A stretch of DNA of 64,000 nucleotides from Candidatus Aminicenantota bacterium (GTDB taxonomy: Bacteria; Acidobacteriota; Aminicenantia; Aminicenantales; Aminicenantaceae): assembly GCA_020348385.1 (NCBI GenBank), contig CP070750.1, forward strand, positions 3,742,553 to 3,806,552. Reading direction: 5' to 3'. Numbering within the stretch: the stretch's first letter is position 1; each line of letters opens with the position of its first letter. The position numbers were made by a program, and so were the translations under genes. Under the pieces are notes generated by a model. That model was not told the DNA's origin and did not search any database. It saw only the letters and a program-made list of their open reading frames with translations. Of the stretch, positions 51,250-58,779 are shown in pieces.

Positions 51250-51454
51250 AATCATTCTGATAATTATTTTTGTTTTGTTATTTTTTTGTTTTTGAACAAC
51301 GGTAAAGGTTGAGCCCAAAGACTCTGCTGTTGATAGGATTTTTATTTTGAACGAACACAGAATCCCGGATGGCCCGGGAAATGTGTATAGGATCGATGCG
51401 AAAATTATCCAAGAATTGAAACGAAAAAAGTGGAAATTAGATTTGTGTATTTGA
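51242..51454 (+). pseudogene. Short exported peptide gene interrupted by an in-frame TGA
   Basis: The frame starts at ATG 51242 (overlapping the previous stop). It encodes a hydrophobic leader (MNKIILIIIFVLLFFCF), meets TGA at 51293-51295, and then stays open for 52 more codons (TVKVEPKDSAVDRIFILNEH, later ELKRKKWKLDLCI) to the stop at 51452. Together this would be a 70-codon exported or lipoprotein-like product. It is most simply a recently broken gene or a sequencing error. Both halves are in the same frame and fill the gap to the propeller gene. Confidence 0.45.
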
Positions 51455-51464
51455 GGAGGTTGCG

Positions 51465-52577
51465 ATGAAGAAGTTATGGTTTATGCTGGTGTGTGGAATC
51501 TTTTGCTTTGTGTTATTTGCCGATGTGAAGAATGCGGATAAGCCGCTTGAGGGAGAGTGGGATTTCAGACCCCAAAAAGTCTGGGAGATCGACAATGTGA
51601 ATGATGCGCCTTTTGAAAGGCCATCGGAGCTCCGGGCATCTCAGGATGAAAAGTTTTATTTCCATGACTTTGATCGAGCCGTGAGTTATGTTTATGACAG
51701 TGAAGGCAAATTCATCAAGTCTTTTGCCAAACAGGGGACAGGACCCGGTGAGGTTAACCGATACCTCAACTGTTTCCTGGCCGGGGATAAAGTTGTCATC
51801 GGATCGCCTGACAAGCTTCATTTTTTTTCCGAGGAAGGATCATTCCTGAAATCCACCCCTAACAATCTTTTTGAACGTTTTCCTTTGTTCTTTGTTAACG
51901 AAGATGAATTTTTGTATAGCTCAAGGATCGTGAATAACTCAACAGAAATCAAAGACAAGATCATCCGCTCTAACTTAAAAACAGGAAAAGAATCCGTTTT
52001 TGATGAATTAACGATGACACCGGGAGAAAAACAAACCAAAGGCGGTATGTCGCTTGTGGTACTGGGTCTAACTCCACAGATCAAAATCGGTTATGACAAT
52101 GATTCCCAGAAATTTTATTACGGGAGATCGGATGATTACACCATTTATATTTCAGATGCACGGGGAAGAAAGTTGTCTTCTTTCCATTTAGATCGGGAAA
52201 GAAGAACAGTGACCAATGAAAATAAAAGAAAACACTTCGAAAAAAGCTCTATTCCCGAGGATAGGATCGATGCAATTATCCCGACTCTTCCCGATGAATT
52301 GACCTATTTCATGCGGATTCAGGTTGTCAAAGGGTTGATTTTTGTGTATTCGACTGAGAGTCTTGATATGAAGCAGGATAAAATCGCTTTAGATATTTTT
52401 TCTCCCGAGGGAAAATACCTCTATCGCTCCCATTTGCAGTTTGGGGATGAAACGCCTTTGTATACGCATGTGGAAAAGGTTATCATACTTGAAAATCATT
52501 GTTATGCTATTCTAGAAGATGAATCAGGCAAGAGTTTTTTTGCAAAATACAAAATCTCTTTGCCGCGCACTCGGTGA
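51465..52577 (+). CDS. Exported 6-bladed beta-propeller protein
   Basis: The 370-aa protein has a signal peptide (MKKLWFMLVCGIFCFVLFAD) and repeated propeller-blade strands. Examples are FYFHDFDRAVSYVYDSEGKFIKSFAKQGTG, KVVIGSPDKLHFFSEEGSFL, TIYISDARGRKLSSFHLD and IALDIFSPEGKYLYRSHL. These resemble NHL/6-bladed propeller proteins widespread in Aminicenantes and Bacteroidetes. A strong GAGGAGG precedes the ATG. Propellers of this type often bind ligands or other proteins; no catalytic residues can be named. Confidence 0.8.
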   Translation: MKKLWFMLVCGIFCFVLFADVKNADKPLEGEWDFRPQKVWEIDNVNDAPFERPSELRASQDEKFYFHDFDRAVSYVYDSEGKFIKSFAKQGTGPGEVNRYLNCFLAGDKVVIGSPDKLHFFSEEGSFLKSTPNNLFERFPLFFVNEDEFLYSSRIVNNSTEIKDKIIRSNLKTGKESVFDELTMTPGEKQTKGGMSLVVLGLTPQIKIGYDNDSQKFYYGRSDDYTIYISDARGRKLSSFHLDRERRTVTNENKRKHFEKSSIPEDRIDAIIPTLPDELTYFMRIQVVKGLIFVYSTESLDMKQDKIALDIFSPEGKYLYRSHLQFGDETPLYTHVEKVIILENHCYAILEDESGKSFFAKYKISLPRTR

Positions 52578-52596
52578 TATGATATTGGAGGGAAAA

Positions 52597-53823
52597 ATGA
52601 AAATGTTTAAAAGGGCCCTTTTTGGATTCCTTGCTTTTTCTTTTCTGATGGCTCCATGTATGCGTGCGGATATCCACAAGGCTGCCATGGAAGGGGACCT
52701 AACAAAAGTTCAGGAGCTCATTGCCAAAGATCCTTCTTTGACAGATGCCACAGATGAAATGGGGCGAACCCCTCTTCATCTCGCCTGCCATGGTGGCCAT
52801 GTCGAACTGGTGGAGCTTTTGTGCAAGAAGGGTGCCGATATCAACCAAAGGGGAGGCAGTGGAGATACCCCTCTTCATGGAGCGGCCTGGAAGGGTGATA
52901 AACCAACCGTTGAATTTTTGATCTCGAACAGCGCAGAACTAAATTCCAAAAGCGACAACGGGGATACGCCTCTTGACAATGCCCTGAGAAGGGGACACAA
53001 GGATGTGGTGGATCTCTTGATGTCCCATAAAGCGGAGGGGAGGACTGAGTTGAAAAAAAATTCCCAAAAAATCGTTTCAGATCAAATCGACGAGAATGGA
53101 TTGGATACGCCCCTAAAGTTTACGATTCTCTACGACAACTATCTGCATGAGCAAGGTACAAAGCCGGATTGGGGATTTTCTTGTCTAATCGAGGGGACAG
53201 AAAAAGTCATCTTGTTCGACACCGGAACCCAACCGGATATTCTGCTTCATAATGTCGATCATTTGGGTATCGATCTGAAAAGGGTGGAGCAAATCGTGAT
53301 CAGCCACGACCATCATGATCACATCGGCGGGCTTCCTGATGTGCTAGACAGAAATCATGACGTTTCGGTCTACATGCCCGGTTCTTTTGCCTATGAGATC
53401 GTCCGCAGTGTCGAGAGGAAAAACGCTGAGGTTGTGAGTATCGATGAACCCGTCGAAATCTGCCGAAACGTGTACTCCACGGGAGAGATGGGCATTCAGA
53501 TAAAAGAGCAATCTCTGATCATAAACACTAAAAAAGGATTGATCATTGTCACCGGGTGTTCCCATCAGGGTATCGTGAATGTCCTCAAGCGCGCTAAAAA
53601 ACTTTTCGACAGACCAATCTATCTTGTGTTCGGCGGATTTCATCTCGGTGGCACGCCGGATGCACAGGTGGAGGAAATCATCCGGGACTTCAAGGATATC
53701 GGCGTCGAGAAATGCGGGGCCACCCATTGCACGGGAGACCGTCCTCTCGAATTATTCAAAAAAGCCTTCGGGGATAATTATGTGTCGATGGGGACAGGAA
53801 GAATTCTGGAGATCACACAATGA
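52597..53823 (+). CDS. Ankyrin-repeat/MBL-fold fusion protein, exported (cluster member 2)
   Basis: The 408-aa protein has a signal peptide (RALFGFLAFSFLMAPCMRAD), three to four ankyrin repeats (about 25-150; GRTPLHLACHGGHVELVELL, GDTPLHGAAWKGDKPTVEFL, GDTPLDNALRRGHKDVVDLL) and then a complete MBL domain. The MBL part shows ILFDTGTQPD, VISHDHHDHIGGL, VTGCSHQGI and GATHCTGD, resembling the MBL proteins annotated as dihydropterin-ribofuranosylaminobenzene-phosphate synthase-like. ATG 52597 is preferred because GGAGGG lies 6 bp upstream. An exported ankyrin-MBL fusion is uncommon. Confidence 0.88.
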   Translation: MKMFKRALFGFLAFSFLMAPCMRADIHKAAMEGDLTKVQELIAKDPSLTDATDEMGRTPLHLACHGGHVELVELLCKKGADINQRGGSGDTPLHGAAWKGDKPTVEFLISNSAELNSKSDNGDTPLDNALRRGHKDVVDLLMSHKAEGRTELKKNSQKIVSDQIDENGLDTPLKFTILYDNYLHEQGTKPDWGFSCLIEGTEKVILFDTGTQPDILLHNVDHLGIDLKRVEQIVISHDHHDHIGGLPDVLDRNHDVSVYMPGSFAYEIVRSVERKNAEVVSIDEPVEICRNVYSTGEMGIQIKEQSLIINTKKGLIIVTGCSHQGIVNVLKRAKKLFDRPIYLVFGGFHLGGTPDAQVEEIIRDFKDIGVEKCGATHCTGDRPLELFKKAFGDNYVSMGTGRILEITQ

Positions 53824-53833
53824 GGAGTTGGCC

Positions 53834-54166
53834 ATGAAAATTCAGGATGTCCCGTTCGAGGTGACCGATTGGAATCAACTGACATTGGTGGAACACGCAG
53901 GAGACAAGGGTACATCTCAGTGGCGGACCTTTGATCGAGGAAACATCCGTGTGCGCATGGTGGAGTATTCACCAGGATTCTATTCCGACCACTGGTGCAA
54001 CCGGGGGCATGTCCTTTTGGTTCTTGAAGGTGAATTGGGCATTCAATTCCGAGATGGAAGGGAATTTGTTTTGAAACCGGGGACTAGTTTTCAAGTAGAA
54101 GACGATGAGCGGAATCCCCATTTGACATTCACAGACAAAGGAGCCAAAGTCTTTATCGTGGATTGA
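53834..54166 (+). CDS. Cupin (DHCW-motif type) protein
   Basis: The 110-aa single-domain protein has the cupin pattern with YSPGFYSDHWCNRGHVLLVLEGEL, typical of the small family labelled DHCW-motif cupin, then VLKPGTSFQVEDDERNPHL. His and Cys around DHWC could hold a metal. The ATG at 53834 has GAGGAG upstream and lies 10 bp behind the ankyrin-MBL gene; the next MBL gene starts 1 bp after its stop. It has no signal peptide, unlike its neighbours. Confidence 0.8.
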   Translation: MKIQDVPFEVTDWNQLTLVEHAGDKGTSQWRTFDRGNIRVRMVEYSPGFYSDHWCNRGHVLLVLEGELGIQFRDGREFVLKPGTSFQVEDDERNPHLTFTDKGAKVFIVD

Positions 54167-54167
54167 A

Positions 54168-55025
54168 ATGAAAAAAATCATCGGAAAACTCCTTATTCTC
54201 ATCCTCATATTTGTATTGGGCTTGTCTCAACTGGAGGGGAAAGGAAATTTCGATAGCCCTGATTTAAAGAGAGATCTCAATAAGGGCGAAGCTCTTATTT
54301 GGTATCTTGGGCATGCCGGTTGGGCAGTCAAAACAAAAAACCACTTACTCATATTTGACTATGTTTGGGTACCCAGATCTGGTGAAATACCTGAGAATCC
54401 AACTCTCGCCAATGGATATATCGATCCAGCTGAGATAGGGGATTTCAGCGTGTTTGTATTTATCTCCCATCGACATGGGGATCATTTCGATCCCATGATA
54501 TTCAAATGGGAAAAATCTGTGGAAAATATCCAGTATATCTTTGGATGGGAGGCAGATCAGAATCCCAAATATTTTTATCTCACCGAGCCAAGGACAAAAA
54601 GAACGATCGATGGATTAGAAATATTCAACATCAATCATGCATTCGATGGTATTCCAGAGGCGGCCTTTTTGGTGAAGGGAGATGACCTGGTTATTTTTCA
54701 TTCTGGCGATCATGGAAGCACAGGAGAAGTACTCAATCCCTTGTTCAAAGCCAACATCGATTATCTCTCCCAACAGGAAAATCAAATCGATCTGGCTTTC
54801 ATCTCCCAATTCGGCAGCCGCGCAGGTGGAGAAGTCAACAACGGGGATATGTACACCATGGAAAGGTTGGGGCCGAAAGTCACATTCCCGATGCACCAGG
54901 GTGGGGGGGAACGCTTTTACATGAAGTTTGCCCAGGAAGCCCAGCAAAAGGGGGCCAGAACACGAGTCATCTGTGCAAAGAAGCAAGGCGATAGGTTTTT
55001 TTATCAGAAGGGAAAAATAAAGTGA
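54168..55025 (+). CDS. Exported MBL-fold hydrolase, UlaG-like (cluster member 3)
   Basis: The 285-aa protein has a signal peptide (KLLILILIFVLGLSQLEG) and an MBL domain of the L-ascorbate-6-phosphate-lactonase-like type: WYLGHAGWAVKTKNHLLIFD, ISHRHGDHFDP, INHAFDGIP, IFHSGDHGS and the final TFPMHQGG. Metal ligands are intact. It starts 1 bp after the cupin gene. Substrate is unknown; the UlaG-like group also covers many proteins of undefined function. Confidence 0.86.
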   Translation: MKKIIGKLLILILIFVLGLSQLEGKGNFDSPDLKRDLNKGEALIWYLGHAGWAVKTKNHLLIFDYVWVPRSGEIPENPTLANGYIDPAEIGDFSVFVFISHRHGDHFDPMIFKWEKSVENIQYIFGWEADQNPKYFYLTEPRTKRTIDGLEIFNINHAFDGIPEAAFLVKGDDLVIFHSGDHGSTGEVLNPLFKANIDYLSQQENQIDLAFISQFGSRAGGEVNNGDMYTMERLGPKVTFPMHQGGGERFYMKFAQEAQQKGARTRVICAKKQGDRFFYQKGKIK

Positions 55026-55092
55026 TCGATTCAGGAAAGGATGATAAAATGCCCGTTCTTTATCTCTATTATTCAAAAAAAAGGAATTTGTG

Positions 55093-56430
55093 ATGGAAGC
55101 ACTGGAAAGAAAGTTGGGAACATTCTCCGCCACAGCCATCGTTGTGGCCAACATGATAGGCACTGGCATTTTTACCATGTCCGGTCTTCTTGCTGCCAAT
55201 CTTCCCAGTCCGGGATGGGTGCTTCTCTGCTGGTTGTTCGGAGGGTTGATCGCTATTGCCGGAGCGCTCTGTTACGCTGAACTGGCCACCCGAATGCCCG
55301 AGGCTGGAGGGGAATATGTTTATTTAAAAAAGCTATATCACCCAGCATTAGGATTTCTTGCTGGTTGGACCAGTTTGATCGTCGGCTTTTCGGCTCCGAT
55401 CGCTGCGGCTGCCATGGGTTTTTCCGAATACATCCATGCGGGGCTGGATTCCCAATTAATTCATCTCAATCCCTCTCAACTTGTTTTTTTTAACAAGGGC
55501 ATAGCCGTATTCATTATCTTACTTTTTACATTCCTGCATTATTTTGGTCTCCGGTTGGGCTCGAGAATCCAGAATGTCTTGACTGTTTTGAAGATTTTGA
55601 TTGTGGCCGGATTGGCGTCTGTGGGAATGCTGTTTGGAAACGGGCGCGGACCCAATCTCTCTTTAGGAGGAGAATCCTCCGGTGTCATGGCTATCGGGAC
55701 AGCCATGATGTTGGTCATGTTTGCCTACAGCGGATGGAATGCCAGTGCTTATATCGCCGGAGAAATCAAGCGCCCGAAAAAAACCATTCCTGTTTCGCTG
55801 CTTGGGGGAACATCCATCGTAATCGTTCTGTATTTGGCAATCAATTTCTTCATCTTCCGAATGGTCCCCTATTCCGACCTTAAGGGAGTAATCCCTGTGG
55901 TGGAAACAGCAGCAGTTAATGCCTTCGGAGCAGGGATGGGGAAAGTTGTGAGTCTTTTGGTAGGAGTGGGCCTTCTTTCCTGTTTGAGTGCATTTATCAT
56001 GATCGGCCCGCGCGTTTATTATGCGATGGCCAAAGATAGACTATTTTTCCCATTTGCCGGAGAGGTTCATGCCCGTTATAAGGTTCCGGCAAAATCAATC
56101 CTCGTGCAGGGAACGATCGCGGTTTTGATGGTCTTGATCGGATCGTTCGAGCAGCTGATCATCTACATTGCCTTTGCTCTGAATATTTTTCTTTGGCTGG
56201 CTGTTGCGGGTGTTTTCCTTGCGCGTAAAAGAAAAGAAGGGGAGGAGTCGGCTGTTAAGGTGTGGGGATACCCTTTTGTGCCGCTGTTTTTTCTATCTTC
56301 CAGCCTGGTATTGATGGTTTTTAATTATATAAACCGGCCAATGGAATCCTCAGCTGCCGTATTGACGGTCCTTTTTGGCGTACCCTGCTACTTCCTTTGG
56401 GTAAGAGGTGTGGCAAAATCAAAAGTGTAG
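55093..56430 (+). CDS. APC-family amino acid permease, copy 2
   Basis: The 445-aa protein has about 12 helices and the APC hallmarks ANMIGTGIFTMSG (helix 1), YAELATRMPEAGGEYVYL, FAYSGWNASAYIAGEIKRPKKTIP and GPRVYYAMAKDRLFFPFAG. It is related to the copy at 26999-28411. The start ATG 55093 (or GTG 55090) follows AAGGAA. It heads a set with a small PLDc_N-like protein and a signal peptidase. Confidence 0.92.
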   Translation: MEALERKLGTFSATAIVVANMIGTGIFTMSGLLAANLPSPGWVLLCWLFGGLIAIAGALCYAELATRMPEAGGEYVYLKKLYHPALGFLAGWTSLIVGFSAPIAAAAMGFSEYIHAGLDSQLIHLNPSQLVFFNKGIAVFIILLFTFLHYFGLRLGSRIQNVLTVLKILIVAGLASVGMLFGNGRGPNLSLGGESSGVMAIGTAMMLVMFAYSGWNASAYIAGEIKRPKKTIPVSLLGGTSIVIVLYLAINFFIFRMVPYSDLKGVIPVVETAAVNAFGAGMGKVVSLLVGVGLLSCLSAFIMIGPRVYYAMAKDRLFFPFAGEVHARYKVPAKSILVQGTIAVLMVLIGSFEQLIIYIAFALNIFLWLAVAGVFLARKRKEGEESAVKVWGYPFVPLFFLSSSLVLMVFNYINRPMESSAAVLTVLFGVPCYFLWVRGVAKSKV

Positions 56431-56441
56431 GAGGATCATAG

Positions 56442-56630
56442 ATGCCAAGTATCGAATGGCTCGATATCCTCATAGTCTCAGTTGTGTTGGTCCTATGGAT
56501 TTGGGGAGTAGTGAATTTGTTGAAGAGAGAGGTCCCGCGCAAAGATTTTTACAAATGGCTTGGGATCATAATCATAATGCCCGTTGTTGGATTCATACTT
56601 TATTTTCTGTTTGGACCACGAAAAAAATAG
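56442..56630 (+). CDS. PLDc_N-like small membrane protein
   Basis: The 62-aa protein has two hydrophobic helices (ILIVSVVLVLWIWGVVNLL and WLGIIIIMPVVGFILYFLF) and the closing FGPRKK, as in stand-alone PLDc_N/phospholipase-D-nuclease N-terminal domains. It lies 11 bp after the permease and 11 bp before the signal peptidase gene. Function of the isolated domain is unknown. Confidence 0.72.
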   Translation: MPSIEWLDILIVSVVLVLWIWGVVNLLKREVPRKDFYKWLGIIIIMPVVGFILYFLFGPRKK

Positions 56631-56641
56631 CGGAATGAAAA

Positions 56642-57475
56642 ATGTCTCGTAAAAATCCATTCCTAGCTGCTGCGCTTTCGATCGTCTTTCCGGGAGGAGG
56701 ACAGCTTTACAATCAGCAAAAGAAAAAGACTCTGGTTTGGTATGTTATTTTTTTTCTTCTTCCGATTGTGTTTGTCCTTTGCAGATGCCTGCATTCCTTC
56801 TGGGGGCTAGTGCTGCTGTTTTTTCTCTATGTGTGGTTGTATCTTTATAATGTTGGTGATGCTGTGTATAGTGCGGTACGTAAGCAAAAAACAGAATCCC
56901 GGACAATAAACAAGACTTTGCTCTTTGCGCTTGTGATATTTATTGTGGCTGATGTTTATATAATTGTCAGCAATAGCACAAAAAATACAATAGGTTTGCG
57001 AGCTATGCGAATTATCACCAACAGCATGGCCCCCACATTACAAGCGGGGGATTCCTTCATCCTCGATTTGAATTATTACAAGAAAAATGACATCCAAAGG
57101 GGAGATTTGATAGCCTTCCTGAGAGCTTCATATCGAGGGCCCCTGTGTAAAAGGGTAATAGGCCTTCCAGGTGACAGAATAGAAGGAAGGAGTGATGAGA
57201 TTGTCATAAACGATGCAGTTTTTCCAGAACCTTATGCCCATTATTTCGGGAGAAATGCAGAACTTGATGATTTTAACAGAAAACATCAGGCTTATGAGTT
57301 CGGTCCGATCACCGTTCCTGGCGGAAAGCTTTTTGTGATGGGTGACAACCGCGACAACAGCTATGATAGCAGAGATCCTGATTTTGGGTTTGTTCCGATC
57401 GATAGTGTTTGGGCCAAGCCCTTGTACATCTACCTTTCTTCGAATCGCTCCCGAATCGGAAAAACGCTAAAATAA
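56642..57475 (+). CDS. Signal peptidase I with N-terminal membrane extension
   Basis: LepB cleaves signal peptides at the outer face of the inner membrane. The 277-aa protein has an N-terminal TM2-like hairpin region (SIVFPGGGQLYNQQKKK, about 1-75) followed by the S26 domain. The catalytic Ser is in TNSMAPTLQ, the Lys in CKRVIGLPGDRI and box E in GDNRDNSYDSRD. Normal LepB proteins lack the first domain. It may be a second, specialised peptidase; the cluster around it is rich in exported proteins. Confidence 0.9.
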   Translation: MSRKNPFLAAALSIVFPGGGQLYNQQKKKTLVWYVIFFLLPIVFVLCRCLHSFWGLVLLFFLYVWLYLYNVGDAVYSAVRKQKTESRTINKTLLFALVIFIVADVYIIVSNSTKNTIGLRAMRIITNSMAPTLQAGDSFILDLNYYKKNDIQRGDLIAFLRASYRGPLCKRVIGLPGDRIEGRSDEIVINDAVFPEPYAHYFGRNAELDDFNRKHQAYEFGPITVPGGKLFVMGDNRDNSYDSRDPDFGFVPIDSVWAKPLYIYLSSNRSRIGKTLK

Positions 57476-57512
57476 TTCAGAAATAACATTTCTTTAAAAA
57501 GGATTGCCGACT

Positions 57513-57839
57513 ATGCGTAAGTATCATCACATCGGGATTCCGACTGATATTCCTAGAGAAAATGAGACCTATCTTGAAAAATATAAAATGTACATTTCAG
57601 GATTTAAAGAAAGTCCTTACGGTGTGGAATGGATGCGTTTCGAACCAGATTCGCCCCTGCCTGAACTCGTTAAATCCATTCCTCATGTGGCCTTCGAGGT
57701 CGATGACCTGGAAGCCGAGATTCAAGGCAAAGAGATTTTGATTATGCCCAACAGTCCATCCAAAGGAATTACCGTGGCTTTTATTGTCGATAATGGGACT
57801 CCGATCGAATTTATCAAGGTAGAAAAGATTACTGAATGA
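57513..57839 (+). CDS. Glyoxalase/VOC-like small protein
   Basis: The 108-aa protein has a single VOC-type module. It opens with KYHHIGIPTDIPRENE, a middle IPHVAFEVDDLEAEIQG and a closing VAFIVDNGTPIEFIKVEK, the metal-site pattern of glyoxalase-fold proteins. The ATG at 57513 has AAAAGGA upstream. It runs 11 bases into the end of the convergent MBL gene. Substrate unknown. Confidence 0.78.
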   Translation: MRKYHHIGIPTDIPRENETYLEKYKMYISGFKESPYGVEWMRFEPDSPLPELVKSIPHVAFEVDDLEAEIQGKEILIMPNSPSKGITVAFIVDNGTPIEFIKVEKITE

Positions 57840-58674
57840 CGCTTTTTTCCATTTCTTCAGAAAAAAGGATTGCATCTGGAAATTCGGAAAATATTCTGTT
57901 CATGATTCTGAGTCGTTCCTGGGGCCCCCCATCTACGAGGATAAGATGCATCGGGATTACCTGTTTGGCGCCGATGCCCTTTTGTAATGCCGGCTTGTAC
58001 TTTTCACTGGTGAAGTACCAATAGGGCACAAAGGCCACATCGATTTTTTCTTCAGGAAGATTGTATATGTTCAGCTCAGACAGAACAATTTCCGAATCTC
58101 CCATATGGAAGAATTTCTTTCCACCGATGAAGAACAAGAATCCGAGATTTGTGACTTTGACCTTTCTGTTCCAGCCGTGATGAAGGAGAATCATGGTTAC
58201 ATCTATATCCTCGTGGGAAAAATGGATCCTCTCGCCCTCCTCAGGCGCGAAACCTTTAAGCCTGGCTTTTATTTTTTCGAAGTTTTTGTAATATTTTGTA
58301 AAAGCATCCGTCGCTTGTTTTGTGGAGAGAAACAAAGATTTGGGGTGGTTTGTCAAGTAATGTCCCACCATGTGCAGATCGAAGTGGTCATGGTCTGTGT
58401 GGGTGGTTAGGATGAGGTCGACATCATCGAACGGAGGCTTTCCGTTTTGTAATAATTCCTGATGTTTAAGATCCCCTAACCTGTGAAAAGCATCGATCAA
58501 GATCTTTTTTCCTTCAACCACGATCATAAATCCTTCATTGCCTGTATAAGTGACTTCAACCTCCTGGGCAGCACGAATCTGAACAGGGTTGGCTGCGATC
58601 AAAAGCACACAAAGCAGAGACAAAAAAGAGAGATGTTTGGTATTGGAGCACCTTTTACCGCAAAATTCCAACAT
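57829..58674 (-). CDS. Exported MBL-fold hydrolase (cluster member 4)
   Basis: The 281-aa protein has a signal peptide (SFLSLLCVLLIAANPVQIRA) and an MBL domain with ILIDAFHR, LTTHTDHDHFDL, HHGW, FHMGDSEIVLSEL and VIPMHLILVDGG. The motif is intact (H-x-D-H-D-H). It is on the opposite strand to the other three MBL genes, which argues against a single operon but not against a shared role. The gap to the next gene (58675-58779) is short. Confidence 0.84.
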   Translation of the reverse strand: MLEFCGKRCSNTKHLSFLSLLCVLLIAANPVQIRAAQEVEVTYTGNEGFMIVVEGKKILIDAFHRLGDLKHQELLQNGKPPFDDVDLILTTHTDHDHFDLHMVGHYLTNHPKSLFLSTKQATDAFTKYYKNFEKIKARLKGFAPEEGERIHFSHEDIDVTMILLHHGWNRKVKVTNLGFLFFIGGKKFFHMGDSEIVLSELNIYNLPEEKIDVAFVPYWYFTSEKYKPALQKGIGAKQVIPMHLILVDGGPQERLRIMNRIFSEFPDAILFSEEMEKSVIQ

Positions 58675-58779
58675 TATCAGGTTCGCTCCTTATGTTCGGC
58701 ATTGAATTGGATACGCAATCATGATAGATATAGGCCTAATGTCCTGTCAACTTTTAAGAATGAAATCGAGGAGAAGGGG

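Noticed and set aside
51293..51340. Possible selenocysteine insertion at the TGA of the split frame
   Set aside because: No convincing SECIS hairpin follows the TGA, and the neighbouring residues do not fit a known selenoprotein.
57476..57512. Terminator after the signal peptidase gene (AGAAAT-aac-ATTTCT)
   Set aside because: The stem is only six weak pairs without a proper T-run, so it is not counted as an intrinsic terminator.
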